Source: Legionella cincinnatiensis (GTDB taxonomy: Bacteria; Pseudomonadota; Gammaproteobacteria; Legionellales; Legionellaceae). Taken from it: a DNA stretch of 64,000 nt. The notes under the pieces are model-generated. The model saw nothing but the letters and a program-made list of their open reading frames with translations. It was not told the origin of the DNA and made no database searches. The stretch lies in the NCBI RefSeq assembly GCF_900452415.1, contig NZ_UGNX01000001.1:2046001-2110000 (forward strand), read 5' to 3'. How positions within the stretch are numbered: the stretch's first letter is position 1; each line of letters starts with the position of its first letter. Of the stretch, positions 8,656-17,795 are shown in pieces. The translations under genes were made by a program, and so were the position numbers.

Positions 8656-9075
8656 TTCCAATTCCTTATGTTATATATTAACTCAAAATTACATTTTTAA
8701 TGGGCAAAAGTAATTTGTTTCTATATGTAACATATATTTCATCAAATTGTTATTATTTTTTATTAACTTAGTAAAATAATTGCATAAATCTCTGAATGAA
8801 TTCAATTATTTTCTTGAGAATAAGTAGGTAACGACCCTAAAGTTTTTGTGGATTCCCAGCTTTAAGCTATGCACGTAATTTTAAGCATACCTTGCTCTAC
8901 TCCCTCTCCCGCCAAGGAATTTGAATAGATAATTCCTTTTCGCGGGGAGAGGATTGGGGCTAAGTCATCCGAACTTTAGGGTCGTTACCTAATGAAGACA
9001 GGAATGCGCATCCAAGATATCCAGAACAATTTCTTAGGTCATCATGGATTTGGCAATAGATAGCCATACATTTTA
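8656..9075. other. 420-bp intergenic region
   Basis: No coding potential was seen on either strand. The part next to 8655 is AT-rich and must hold the promoter of the membrane protein gene. The centre is the MITE-like element at 8825-8991. Confidence 0.5.
8825..8991. mobile_element. MITE-like element, 167 bp, perfect 20-bp terminal inverted repeats
   Basis: The ends TAGGTAACGACCCTAAAGTT (8825-8844) and its exact reverse complement (8972-8991) enclose 127 bp without an ORF. Both ends begin or finish with TA, which fits TA target duplication as made by IS630/Tc1-type transposases. The interior is richer in GC than the flanks and contains CTCCCTCTCCCGC and CGCGGGGAGAGG, which can pair. No transposase is present, so it would be non-autonomous. 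Its family is unknown. Confidence 0.65.
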
Positions 9076-9726
9076 TTATTTATTATCCAACTCAGGCCAA
9101 AAATGAATGTGTAGTCGATTGTTTGCAAAAGGGACCGTCGCTAATAGAGGAGAATCAAGTTTATGAATTAAGGTATTGATATTTTCGGATAATGCTTGCA
9201 TATTGGGATCGATACAATTCGCGATCCAGCCGGCACATTCAATTTTATGAGCATTTAAAGCAGCTTCCGTAAGTAAGGCGTGATTAATACAGCCTAATTT
9301 CATTCCCACAACAAAAACAACAGGAATTTTAGTGATTTTCAACCAATCAATCCATGTTTCATTGTTATTCAAAGGAACCATCAATCCTCCAGCTCCTTCG
9401 ATAAATAAGTGTTCAATGCCATCTAAGTGTAAATTAAGACAATAATCTGCTATTTCAGTTATTGATAAGCACACTCCTTCATTTTCAGCTGCAATATGTG
9501 GTGATACAGGCAATTTAAATCGCCAAGGATTAATAAGTTCTAAATCAAACCTATTATCTTTTTGCAATAATTGAGCATCATGACTAATTAATTGATTTTC
9601 AATTTCTAGACATCCACTTGCAACTGGTTTTATTGCGGCTGCATTTAAAAAATAATCTACTAGACGTGCCGTTACATATGTTTTACCGCAATCAGTATCA
9701 GTACCAGTGATAAAATAACGTCTCAT
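9076..9726 (-). CDS. bioD: Dethiobiotin synthetase
   Basis: BioD uses ATP and CO2 to close the ureido ring of 7,8-diaminopelargonic acid, the step before biotin synthase. The 216-residue protein opens with a Walker A-type GTDTDCGKT (residues 8-16, K15) and has [12 protein letters not shown] and the GxxVANCID-type segment ([10 protein letters not shown]), both family signatures. It overlaps bioH by four bases (ATGA) and is the last gene of bioBFHD. Length is normal. Confidence 0.96.
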   Translation of the reverse strand: MRRYFITGTDTDCGKTYVTARLVDYFLNAAAIKPVASGCLEIENQLISHDAQLLQKDNRFDLELINPWRFKLPVSPHIAAENEGVCLSITEIADYCLNLHLDGIEHLFIEGAGGLMVPLNNNETWIDWLKITKIPVVFVVGMKLGCINHALLTEAALNAHKIECAGWIANCIDPNMQALSENINTLIHKLDSPLLATVPFANNRLHIHFWPELDNK

Positions 9727-10448
9727 TTAATAAACTCTCTAATTTCGTTTACAAATAAATCCATATGCGATAAAAAAGGCATGTGTGCTGCTCGGTTAAA
9801 AAGCATGTAGTTGAATTTTGGATACTCTATTTGCATAAAACGCATGGTTTTAACCGGAACAATAGGATCAAGTCGGCCAAACATAAAATATGTAGGTTTA
9901 GCAAATTGTTTTAATTCCTCGCGAAAATCCCAAGTTTCTAAAATGCTAAGTCCAAATCTTAATCCTTCTGAGGATGGAAGTTTATCAGGAAGGTATTGTA
10001 ATTTTGCATGCGTGGCTAATCCATGAAGATCGAGAAACTCACTTAATGTTGCATAGGGATCATCTGTTATCTTTTTATAAAACCCCTGAAAAACCTCTTG
10101 AGAAATACCTGGCCATGAATCATCAAGCAAAAATCGTGGCGATGAAGTAACACTGATAAAAAAATCTACTCTTTCAGACTCTTCTAGCGCCAAATGCATC
10201 GCATATAGCCCTCCCATAGACCAACCGACTAAAGCAAATTTTTTTGGTAATTGATTCAGTAAAACCGTTTTAAACAATTGCCAATCCATGATTGGACTAT
10301 GTCCAAAGCCTGGTAAGTCGACAAGTATTAATTGATAATATGGCTTTAGTTTTGGCACCAATGCCAACCAGACCTGGCTGTCAAATCCCCACCCATGAAA
10401 AAAAACAAGAGGAAATCCATCGCCATACTTATGGATGTTTATATTCAT
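9723..10448 (-). CDS. bioH: Pimeloyl-ACP methyl ester esterase BioH
   Basis: BioH removes the methyl group from pimeloyl-ACP methyl ester, ending the BioC-BioH pimelate pathway. It is a 241-residue alpha/beta hydrolase with [10 protein letters not shown] near the oxyanion hole and a visible triad: S77 in GWSMGG, D194 in GRLDPIVP and H222 in AAHMPF. It overlaps bioF by 20 bp and bioD by 4 bp within bioBFHD. Its partner bioC is not found in this cluster. Confidence 0.94.
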   Translation of the reverse strand: MNINIHKYGDGFPLVFFHGWGFDSQVWLALVPKLKPYYQLILVDLPGFGHSPIMDWQLFKTVLLNQLPKKFALVGWSMGGLYAMHLALEESERVDFFISVTSSPRFLLDDSWPGISQEVFQGFYKKITDDPYATLSEFLDLHGLATHAKLQYLPDKLPSSEGLRFGLSILETWDFREELKQFAKPTYFMFGRLDPIVPVKTMRFMQIEYPKFNYMLFNRAAHMPFLSHMDLFVNEIREFIK

Positions 10449-11568
10449 AAATTCTACTTAGTTTATCAAAAAACTCATAAATCTGTTCTGGGGTGTGATT
10501 ATAATTTAAAATAACCCGTAATCCGGATTCTTTAGTGCTGACGGTTGGTTTTCTTATCGCACAACAACTAATACCTTGTTTTTTAAGCTCATTTGCATAA
10601 TATAATGCTAAATGTGGGCATCCTAATTGCAATCTTTGAATCGGACTTGTGGAGTCAGCCCAATTTAGTGGCGACTGTTTAATAAGACTGCGAAATAAAG
10701 CAATTAGTTGCATTAACCTTGCTCTTCTATCTTCGGCAAGAACGATAATTTCTAAAGATTTAAGTAGGCCGTAACTTAAAGCCGGACTAACAGCGGTTGA
10801 ATAAATAATCGAACGCCCTGCTTGTAATAAAGCATAGATCCAATCAGCTCTTCCAGCAACAATGGCCCCTTGGGCAGCAAATGCTTTTCCTAAGGGAATC
10901 ATTCTCAATGGAACTTCCTTTTGGGTTAATCCATGAGAAACAACAGCACCTTTGCCCTGAGGGCCTAAAATACCAAAAGAATGAGCTTCATCGACTACGA
11001 GCATGCTTTGGCTATCACTACAAAGAGAAGCAAGATCGGTCAAAGGGGCTAATTGACCACTCATGCTAAAAATCCCTTCAGTGATTACAACACTCCCAGC
11101 AAAATTTTTTGTACATTTACGTCTTAAGTCATCTAAATTATTATGAAAATAACGCCTATAGTTAACCTGTGACAAAATTAATCCATCGTAAACTGAAGCA
11201 TGGATTTCTTTATCAATGAAACAATGTATTTTTAGCTGACCCAATAAAGCTGTCACAGCAAGATTTGCAGCATACCCTGAAGAAAATAAAAGGCAATCAT
11301 CTACTGCTAAAAGGTTAGCAAATGCTTCTTCAACCGCTCGATGATTTGCATGGTAACCACTAAGCAGCATAGAACCACCACTACCGCTTGGATATAAGGC
11401 ATATCCCTGTTGGTATGCTTCAGAAATTCGTTTGTCTTTTGTTAAAGATAAATAATCATTGCTGTCAAAATGTATTAATGATGAGTTCTCCGACATCACT
11501 CGTGTTCTTAATAAACCGTGAGCAGCTAACTGATTTGTATAATCTCTAATTTTATTGCTTACAAGCAT
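10429..11568 (-). CDS. bioF: 8-amino-7-oxononanoate synthase
   Basis: BioF is a PLP enzyme that condenses pimeloyl-ACP with L-alanine. The 379-residue protein has DSNDYLSL, the SGSGGS loop, the DEAHSFG segment (193-199) and the PLP lysine K228 in [11 protein letters not shown]. It starts one base before the bioB stop ends, so the two are abutting, and overlaps bioH by 20 bp. The tight packing implies one mRNA. Normal length for the alpha-oxoamine synthase family. Confidence 0.96.
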   Translation of the reverse strand: MLVSNKIRDYTNQLAAHGLLRTRVMSENSSLIHFDSNDYLSLTKDKRISEAYQQGYALYPSGSGGSMLLSGYHANHRAVEEAFANLLAVDDCLLFSSGYAANLAVTALLGQLKIHCFIDKEIHASVYDGLILSQVNYRRYFHNNLDDLRRKCTKNFAGSVVITEGIFSMSGQLAPLTDLASLCSDSQSMLVVDEAHSFGILGPQGKGAVVSHGLTQKEVPLRMIPLGKAFAAQGAIVAGRADWIYALLQAGRSIIYSTAVSPALSYGLLKSLEIIVLAEDRRARLMQLIALFRSLIKQSPLNWADSTSPIQRLQLGCPHLALYYANELKKQGISCCAIRKPTVSTKESGLRVILNYNHTPEQIYEFFDKLSRIYEYKHP

Positions 11569-12516
11569 TTATACCATCTCAGTAAGACCCAGTTTACTAA
11601 AAAGAACCTTATCTTTAGACCGCTGAGGATTATCTTCCGTTAATAATTTATCACCAATAAACACTGAGTTAGCACCTGCAAAATAACAAAGTGCCTGCAA
11701 CTCATCATTCATTTCAGTTCTTCCCGCAGTCAATCGGATAACACTTTTGGGCATTAATATTCGTGCAGTGGCAATGGTACGAACTAATTCAATACCTTCC
11801 ACCTGCTTTGAGTGAGCAAGTGGTGTTCCTTCTACAGGAATCAGGCGATTGATTGGTACACTTTCTGGCGGTGTTTCCATATTTGCAAGCGTTAATAAAA
11901 ACTCTATACGGTCTTCTCGTGTTTCACCTAAGCCCAAAATACCACCACAACAAACACTAATTCCTGCTGTACGAACATGATTTAACGTTTCCAAGCGGTC
12001 ACTAAACTTACGTGTAGTCACTACTTTTTCATAATACGAAGGTGAAGTATCAATATTGTGGTTATAAAAATCTAAACCGGCTTCTTTTAAGCTAGATGCC
12101 TGTTCTGAAGTTAACATACCTAAAGTCATGCAAGTCTCTAATCCTAAGCTTTTTACGCCTTTAATCATCTCCTGCAAATCATTCATCGCCTTATCAGGTG
12201 GACAACGCCAGGCAGCACCCATACAAAAACGTTTCGCTCCTCCGTCTTTAGCTTCTTGCGCACATTTTAATACCTCAGCAACTGACATTAATTTTTCTTT
12301 TTCAACATGGGTCTTATGATGTCCGCTTTGTGAACAATAGCCACAATCCTCAGGACAAGCACCAGTTTTAATACTCAATAAAGTAGCGAATTGTAATGAA
12401 TTGGGTTGATGATGCGCTCTATGTAAGGTATGAGCATCATGCAACAAATCATTAAATGGTTGCTCATAAATTGCCGTAATTTCAGAAATAGACCAGTGCT
12501 TCTTTGTTTGAGTCAC
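11569..12516 (-). CDS. bioB: Biotin synthase
   Basis: BioB is a radical SAM enzyme that inserts sulfur into dethiobiotin. The 315 residues contain the cluster-binding CPEDCGYC (C54, C58, C61), [17 protein letters not shown] and RLTAGR, all characteristic. The start is a GTG at 12516 with AGAGGGG upstream. It is the first gene of bioBFHD, divergent from bioA across 85 bp that contains a candidate BirA operator. Confidence 0.97.
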   Translation of the reverse strand: MTQTKKHWSISEITAIYEQPFNDLLHDAHTLHRAHHQPNSLQFATLLSIKTGACPEDCGYCSQSGHHKTHVEKEKLMSVAEVLKCAQEAKDGGAKRFCMGAAWRCPPDKAMNDLQEMIKGVKSLGLETCMTLGMLTSEQASSLKEAGLDFYNHNIDTSPSYYEKVVTTRKFSDRLETLNHVRTAGISVCCGGILGLGETREDRIEFLLTLANMETPPESVPINRLIPVEGTPLAHSKQVEGIELVRTIATARILMPKSVIRLTAGRTEMNDELQALCYFAGANSVFIGDKLLTEDNPQRSKDKVLFSKLGLTEMV

Positions 12517-12580
12517 AATTATACCCCTCTGATATTCTCATTTTATTTATGAAGTGAACATGATAAAGTTCGCCTCAAGC

Positions 12581-12612
12581 TTGTCAACCAAAATTTTTTA
12601 AATGGTCAACAC
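12581..12612. promoter_or_regulatory. Candidate BirA operator between bioB and bioA
   Basis: TTGTCAACC (12581-12589), then 14 bp, then GGTCAACAC (12604-12612) form an imperfect palindrome. Against the known BirA half-sites (TTGTAAACC...GGTTTACAA) the left half matches 8 of 9 and the right 6 of 9. The right half overlaps the bioA start codon at 12602. Position and sequence fit repression of both divergent units. No BirA gene is in the window. Confidence 0.4.
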
Positions 12613-13924
12613 TGAACAATTAATTACTCGCGACTTAAAACATGTTTGGCACCCTTGTGCGCAAATGAAAGATTTTGAAATTTGTCCTCCCCTGATTATT
12701 GAAAAAGCACAAGGATGTTATCTATATACAGATAAAGGGCCATTAATCGATGCTATTTCAAGCTGGTGGTGTAAATCTTTAGGGCATGCTCATCCTAAAG
12801 TAATTGCGTCAATAACTGCCCAACTTAATCGGTTTGAACATGTTATTGCTGCAAATACCACACACCCTTTATTGGTTGAATTAGCAGAGGAATTAGCAAA
12901 TATTACTCAAAAGCAACATATTTTCTTTGCGAGTGATGGGTCTAGTGCTGTTGAGATCGCCATGAAATTAGCCATTCATGCGAATCAAATCAAAGGCTTT
13001 TCCAACAAAAATGAATTTATCGCATTAAAAAATGGCTATCATGGGGAAACACTAGGAACTATGGGCGTTAGCGACCTAGGACTCTACAAAGCACCTTATA
13101 CATCCTTTAATCTAAAATGCCATTTTCTGGACAATATTCCCTATGTTACAGGGAAAACAGATCCCTTATGGACTAATTGCGAAGCGTATTGGTCTTCTAT
13201 AGAAAAGCAATTAGAAATAATTGGTGATAATGTCTGCGCCCTTATTGTTGAACCAATAATCCAAGGCGCAGGCGGGATGTTATGCTATAGCCAAGATTTC
13301 TTAAAAAAACTAGCTCTATGGGCTAAAAGTAAAAACATTTATCTTATTACTGATGAAATAATGACTGGAATAGGTCGAACTGGTGAATGGCTTGCTGCCA
13401 ATCATGCTGAAATCGAAGCAGATATTATTTGCCTATCTAAAGGATTGACTTCAGGATCCATCCCTCTAAGTTGTATTATGATCGACCATTCTATTTTTGA
13501 ACTTTTTTACGCAGATTATTCAAGTGGTAAATCATTTTTACATTCTCATACATACAGTGGTAATCCACTCGCTATAAGTGCCGCTTTAGCAACAATTAGA
13601 ACAATGCACGAGGAAAAAACAATCGCTCATGTTCAGAATTTAGGCAAATATATGCTAGCGGCCTTAAATGAAGTCGCACAGCTTTCAGGCAAATTAACAA
13701 ATATTCGTGGAATTGGTGCTATTGTCGCAGCAGATCTTGAAGATTCAGCTTATCATAGAGTAGGGAATAAAGTTTATCAGCGCGCATTAAATCATGGTGC
13801 ATTGATAAGACCAATAGGAAATACGCTTTATTGGCTTCCTCCATTAAATACAAGTCACGAAATAATTGGGAAATTAGCAGAAATAACACTAAAATCTATA
13901 GAGGAAGCATATACGATGCCTTAA
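12602..13924 (+). CDS. bioA: Adenosylmethionine-8-amino-7-oxononanoate aminotransferase
   Basis: BioA transfers the amino group of SAM to 8-amino-7-oxononanoate. The 440-residue class III aminotransferase has HVWHPCAQM at the N-terminus, SWWCKSLGHAHP, NGYHGET, EPIIQGAGGM, the D251-E pair in LITDEIMTG and the PLP lysine K280 in CLSKGLT. No Shine-Dalgarno site is visible before the ATG; the leader is poly-AT. It is divergent from bioBFHD and only 2 bp from the next gene, an EAL protein, so they may be co-transcribed. Confidence 0.96.
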   Translation: MVNTEQLITRDLKHVWHPCAQMKDFEICPPLIIEKAQGCYLYTDKGPLIDAISSWWCKSLGHAHPKVIASITAQLNRFEHVIAANTTHPLLVELAEELANITQKQHIFFASDGSSAVEIAMKLAIHANQIKGFSNKNEFIALKNGYHGETLGTMGVSDLGLYKAPYTSFNLKCHFLDNIPYVTGKTDPLWTNCEAYWSSIEKQLEIIGDNVCALIVEPIIQGAGGMLCYSQDFLKKLALWAKSKNIYLITDEIMTGIGRTGEWLAANHAEIEADIICLSKGLTSGSIPLSCIMIDHSIFELFYADYSSGKSFLHSHTYSGNPLAISAALATIRTMHEEKTIAHVQNLGKYMLAALNEVAQLSGKLTNIRGIGAIVAADLEDSAYHRVGNKVYQRALNHGALIRPIGNTLYWLPPLNTSHEIIGKLAEITLKSIEEAYTMP

Positions 13925-13926
13925 AC

Positions 13927-15519
13927 ATGCGAGAATTACTCAAAAATTGGTTATTTTTTATCTATAGACGATTTAAATTGCTGTGGATAGTATTGACTAT
14001 TTTTTCTTTTTTAATTTTTTCTTATATTAATTGGTATAATAATGCTATCCAATCGTCGATTTTAGCCTCAAAAGTTGCAAACAGGCTGACGAATGATATA
14101 GATAAATTTATTAATAGCATATTTAGCGATATAAATAAGTTACTTTTAGATCAAAAACAGCATCCAGCAGATAAAGAGACGATTACTTCTTCCTTACAAC
14201 ATATCAATATAAATCACCCACGGGTTTCTGGGATAGCCATTTGGGATCCAATTCACCAAATTGTATATTCCACATTACCTCATAATAAAAGTTTTTTATT
14301 GAATATTAATCCAGACCATATCTTTATTGGCCCGATAACTTCCGCCTGGTTTGTTCATCCAATTTATATTGTACAAAGAAGAATTGGACATTTTCAAGCT
14401 GAAGTCATTATTATGTCCTCCATACTTGAAAATATATTAAACTCTCCGGAATATAGTAACTACTCCATCGTTTTACATGATGAAAATCGCAAAAAAAATA
14501 TATTAACCCTAAGAAAAACAGAAAAACACCCTTGGGTTGATAATGGGCTTCTTAAAGTAAAATCCCTATTATTTCCCCAATTACTTGTTACTACACGATT
14601 AAATAGCATTAGTGGTATTACAGTCACGGTTGTTGAAAACAGACAAACTATCGTCAGTAATTTTTGGTACAAAGAAATTTTACTGGCTCTTGATATCTTA
14701 GTACTTGCTATTTTGTTATATTTTGTACTTAAAAAAATCCTGAACAAATATTATTCTTTGCATGGAGCCATCAAAAAAGCAATAAAAAAAGAACAGTTTT
14801 ACCCTGTTTATCAACCTTTATTTGACGCGAAGAACAATATTTACTCTGGAGCAGAAGTTCTTTTAAGATGGCAATATTATCATGATACAATCATAATGCC
14901 TGATCTGTTTATTGAAGAAGCGGAAGATACAGGTTTAATTATTCCAATAACGTTACAAATTGTGGAAACAGCATTTAAAGAAACTAAAGAACTTCTCCAT
15001 GGCTGCTCTTCATTTCATTTAGCATTTAATCTATGTGCTTATCATTTCACTGACACGCTTTTTTTTGCTCAATTTTATAAATTGGTTGATCAATACTCTA
15101 TTTCGCCAAAACAAATATTATTAGAAATTACAGAACGTTATTTACTTGATGTAAATGATAAATCTTTTATCAAAAGAATGTTAGAGCTCCGGGAAGCAGG
15201 CTATTCTCTAGCTATAGATGATTATGGGACAGGACACTCAAGCATTACCTATTTACAATATTATCCTTTCAATTTTTTAAAAATTGATAAAATATTTATT
15301 CAAGCTATAGGCACAAAAGCAATTACAGAAACTTTAAATGATGCCATTATTCAATTAGCAAAAAAAATAAATTTAACTATTATTGCAGAGGGTGTAGAAA
15401 CTAAGGAGCAAGTTAATTACTTATTGGAAAATGAAGTGCATTTCTTACAAGGATGGCATTTTTCGAAAGCACTTTCAATTGACCAATTAGCTAACTTATT
15501 AAAAGGAGAAAAAAAATGA
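13927..15519 (+). CDS. Membrane EAL-domain c-di-GMP phosphodiesterase
   Basis: This gene probably encodes an enzyme that hydrolyses c-di-GMP to pGpG. The 530 residues have a transmembrane helix near residues 15-35, a periplasmic sensor region of about 200 residues, a second helix near 250-270 (LLALDILVLAILLYFVL) and a C-terminal EAL domain. Catalytic motifs look intact: AEVLLRW (EVL variant of EAL), NLCAYHF, EITER, IDDYGTGHSS, LKIDK and AEGVET. The ATG at 13927, two bases after bioA, is preferred to a start inside bioA because the hydrophobic N-terminus then follows normally. It overlaps the next gene by 4 bp (ATGA). Confidence 0.87.
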   Translation: MRELLKNWLFFIYRRFKLLWIVLTIFSFLIFSYINWYNNAIQSSILASKVANRLTNDIDKFINSIFSDINKLLLDQKQHPADKETITSSLQHININHPRVSGIAIWDPIHQIVYSTLPHNKSFLLNINPDHIFIGPITSAWFVHPIYIVQRRIGHFQAEVIIMSSILENILNSPEYSNYSIVLHDENRKKNILTLRKTEKHPWVDNGLLKVKSLLFPQLLVTTRLNSISGITVTVVENRQTIVSNFWYKEILLALDILVLAILLYFVLKKILNKYYSLHGAIKKAIKKEQFYPVYQPLFDAKNNIYSGAEVLLRWQYYHDTIIMPDLFIEEAEDTGLIIPITLQIVETAFKETKELLHGCSSFHLAFNLCAYHFTDTLFFAQFYKLVDQYSISPKQILLEITERYLLDVNDKSFIKRMLELREAGYSLAIDDYGTGHSSITYLQYYPFNFLKIDKIFIQAIGTKAITETLNDAIIQLAKKINLTIIAEGVETKEQVNYLLENEVHFLQGWHFSKALSIDQLANLLKGEKK

Positions 15520-15953
15520 ATCGGTATATCACTTACTGTTTTCTAATTCTTTGGGGTACATCTATTTCATGTTTTGCGGCACCCGTAGATCTAAGCGGTA
15601 ATTATTGGCAATGTACAACCCATGATGCGACAAATACCTTTTGGACCTCAAAAAATATTTATCAAAAAATTGCACTGAATTTTTCTTATGCTCAATGCAA
15701 AAAAAATAGCCGATTACCTGCTACCTGTCGAACAAGCAAAGCCAACTGTGAAAATTTCATCGCAGGAGTTAATGTAATGCCTATGTGGGAATGTACTGCA
15801 TTTGATAAAGAAGCATTTGCTTGGACCAGCAACCGTTATCGACATCGTGAAGATGCTGCTTTAGCTGCTCAAGCTTATTGCAAACAAAAAAGTCCTATAC
15901 CAGATACATGTTATATTAATTTAATAACCTGTATGAATAAGCAGGCGATTTAA
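15516..15953 (+). CDS. Exported cysteine-rich protein with internal duplication
   Basis: Family not recognised. The 145 residues have a signal peptide (1-21, ending CFA) and two copies of a module of about 60 residues. The first has W31, C33, FWTS (42-45), C61, C71 and C78. The second has W91, C93, AWTS (102-105), C122, C132 and C139. The matching cysteines are 60-61 residues apart. This suggests a small periplasmic domain with two disulfides per copy. The start overlaps the EAL gene stop (ATGA), so the two are coupled and it might act with the periplasmic sensor domain of that protein; this is inference. Confidence 0.7.
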   Translation: MNRYITYCFLILWGTSISCFAAPVDLSGNYWQCTTHDATNTFWTSKNIYQKIALNFSYAQCKKNSRLPATCRTSKANCENFIAGVNVMPMWECTAFDKEAFAWTSNRYRHREDAALAAQAYCKQKSPIPDTCYINLITCMNKQAI

Positions 15954-15956
15954 TAA

Positions 15957-16571
15957 ATGGTTTATTGCGTTGGGCTCACAGGCGATATAGCAAGTGGTAA
16001 AACCACTGCCGCCACTCTTTTTTCGCAGTTGGGTATAGAAGTGATCTCTGCTGACAAAATATCGCGAGAGCTTACCCAAAAAGATCACCACATCTATAAA
16101 AAAATTGTCGAACACTATGGAACTAAAATTCTAAACTCAGATAAAGATCTAAATCGTGCCCAATTAAGAGAAATTATTTTTTCAAATCCCAAAGAACGAG
16201 AGTGGCTCGAACATCTTTTGCACCCACTTATCCGCCAGAAAATTAAAAAAAAAGTGGCCTCTTGTACTACACCCTATTGCATTGTAGAAATACCTTTATT
16301 GATTACGAAGCATCATTATCCTTACATCGATAGGGTATTACTTATCACTACACCAATAGAAACTCAAATATCACGGGTAATGAAACGAGATCAATGCACT
16401 AAAGAGCAAGCACAGGCTATCTTATCAGTTCAACCGAATATCAGTCTTCGTTTAAAAAATGCCCATGATGTAGTGGTTAATGATTTGGGAATTGAAGAGC
16501 TGACAACAAAGGTAAACAATTTACATCGTAAATATCTTCACTTATCAAGTGATCCTAAATTCGGCAGTTGA
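15957..16571 (+). CDS. coaE: Dephospho-CoA kinase
   Basis: CoaE performs the last step of coenzyme A synthesis, phosphorylating the 3'-OH of dephospho-CoA. The 204 residues begin with MVYCVGLTGDIASGKTTAA, where GDIASGKT (9-16) is the P-loop, followed by ISADKISREL (the D in ADxxxR is conserved), HPLIRQKI and IPLL. It starts 3 bp after the preceding exported protein gene, on the same strand. Normal length. Confidence 0.95.
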   Translation: MVYCVGLTGDIASGKTTAATLFSQLGIEVISADKISRELTQKDHHIYKKIVEHYGTKILNSDKDLNRAQLREIIFSNPKEREWLEHLLHPLIRQKIKKKVASCTTPYCIVEIPLLITKHHYPYIDRVLLITTPIETQISRVMKRDQCTKEQAQAILSVQPNISLRLKNAHDVVVNDLGIEELTTKVNNLHRKYLHLSSDPKFGS

Positions 16572-16717
16572 ATTTGCCTCGTTTCTGTAAATAAACCCAT
16601 TCTCAATGATAGATTAATAATAAGTATTCGTTCACAATTCAAGAATCGAAAATATCTATTTCGTTTGAGTACTTAATTTAATTATGTGTTTAATGGTGTT
16701 ATTTTTTGATAACCCAC

Positions 16718-16737
16718 CTTAATTTTGACTTAATATT
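16718..16737 (+). promoter_or_regulatory. PmrA box upstream of the heptad-repeat gene
   Basis: CTTAAT-TTTGA-CTTAAT (16718-16734) is a perfect YTTAAT-N5-YTTAAT direct repeat, and the second copy extends to CTTAATATT, the Legionella form of the PmrA site. It lies 48 bp before the start codon, with a TATATA/TACATT -10 candidate about 18-22 bp downstream. PmrA activates many Dot/Icm effector genes in L. pneumophila. Confidence 0.7.
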
Positions 16738-16784
16738 GGTTAAATAGAATTTTATATATACATTTAACCTAATGAGATAAAATT

Positions 16785-17762
16785 ATGAGTGCAGTTGACG
16801 AGTTATTTCAAGATAAGGACCTAGATAATTTAATTGCTAGAGTTGGCTTCAATAATTCCAAAATACTAGATCAATTCCTAAAATCAACTACTTGGCAGTA
16901 TATTCTCGAAAAAGAACTCCAGATAGAAGAATTTAAAAAAATAAAACAAGTAACTTCTGTTAAGTATCAGCAACTAGAGGAAAAACTACAAAAAATTTTG
17001 CTTTTATCTGATTTAGAAGAAATAGAACAAGCTAAAGAGGATTTAAATAAAGCTCTGATACAGCTAGATGAAGAAACAGCCTTACAAACATCAAATACAG
17101 CCTCACAAACATCAAATGCAGCCTCACAAACATCAAATGCAGCCTCACAAACATCAAATGCAGCCTCACAAGCATCAGATACAGACTTACAAGCATCAGA
17201 TACAGACTTACAAGCATCAGATACAGACTTACAAGCATCAGATGCAGGCTTACAAACATCAGATACAGACTTACAAGCATCAGATGCAGACTTACAAGCA
17301 TCAGATGCAGACTTACAAACATCAGATGCAGACTTACAAGCATCAGATGCAGACTTACAAGACTTACAAGCATCAGATACAGATTTACAAACATCAGATG
17401 CAGACTTACAAGACTTACAAGCATCAGATACAGACTTACAAGCATCAGATGCAGACTTACAAACATCATATGCAGGCTTACAAACATCAGATGCAGGCTT
17501 ACAAACATCAGATGCAGACTTCCAAACATCAGATGCAGACTTCCAAACATCAGATGCAGACTTCCAAACATCAGATACTTCACAAACACAAGATTTAACT
17601 TCACCAACTAGTAGTGCTACTAGTCCGTCACAAGCAGGAGCGCAGCAGCTTGATGGGGTGGATTACAGTGAGACACAAACTGAAGAAAAAACCTCAGAAA
17701 ATCCTGAAGAGAAATATGATTTAGGAGAGGAAAACGACTCACGATACGGGGTTAGTCCCTGA
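16785..17762 (+). CDS. Heptad-repeat protein, candidate Dot/Icm effector
   Basis: No known family. The 325 residues split into three parts. Residues 1-99 are a charged helical, coiled-coil-like domain without a signal peptide. Residues 100-266 hold 23 seven-residue repeats of the type LQASDAD/LQTSDAD, early copies being SQTSNAA and late ones FQTSDAD, with two extra LQD insertions. Residues 267-325 are an acidic tail with SETQTEEKTSENPEEKYDLG and EEND. An acidic, glutamate-rich C-terminus is typical of Dot/Icm translocation signals. A PmrA box precedes the gene and a terminator follows it. The repeat makes long spurious ORFs in other frames. Confidence 0.75.
   Translation: MSAVDELFQDKDLDNLIARVGFNNSKILDQFLKSTTWQYILEKELQIEEFKKIKQVTSVKYQQLEEKLQKILLLSDLEEIEQAKEDLNKALIQLDEETALQTSNTASQTSNAASQTSNAASQTSNAASQASDTDLQASDTDLQASDTDLQASDAGLQTSDTDLQASDADLQASDADLQTSDADLQASDADLQDLQASDTDLQTSDADLQDLQASDTDLQASDADLQTSYAGLQTSDAGLQTSDADFQTSDADFQTSDADFQTSDTSQTQDLTSPTSSATSPSQAGAQQLDGVDYSETQTEEKTSENPEEKYDLGEENDSRYGVSP
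17082..17582 (+). repeat. 21-bp tandem repeat array (23 copies)
   Basis: In-frame 21-bp units of the type TTACAAGCATCAGATGCAGA+C encode the heptads; the variable positions are mainly AGCA/AACA and GATGCA/GATACA. Two 9-bp partial units (CTTACAAGA-like, giving LQD) interrupt the register without shifting frame. Units are homogenised in blocks, which suggests recent expansion and likely length variation between strains. Confidence 0.9.
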
Positions 17763-17765
17763 GAG

Positions 17766-17795
17766 ATGGTCACAAAATGTGACCATAACTTTTTG
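17766..17795 (+). terminator. Rho-independent terminator of the heptad-repeat gene
   Basis: ATGGTCACA-AAA-TGTGACCAT is a perfect 9-bp stem with a 3-nt loop, 4 nt after the stop, followed by AACTTTTTG. Confidence 0.7.

Noticed and set aside
17082..17582. CRISPR-like repeats
   Set aside because: The units are directly adjacent, have no spacers and encode an in-frame heptad; no cas genes are in the window.
17032..17607. Long ORFs on both strands over the repeat array
   Set aside because: A 21-bp repeat without stops in one frame has none in the others either. Their products are pure repeat (MFVSLHL, YKHQMQT), so they are artefacts of the array.
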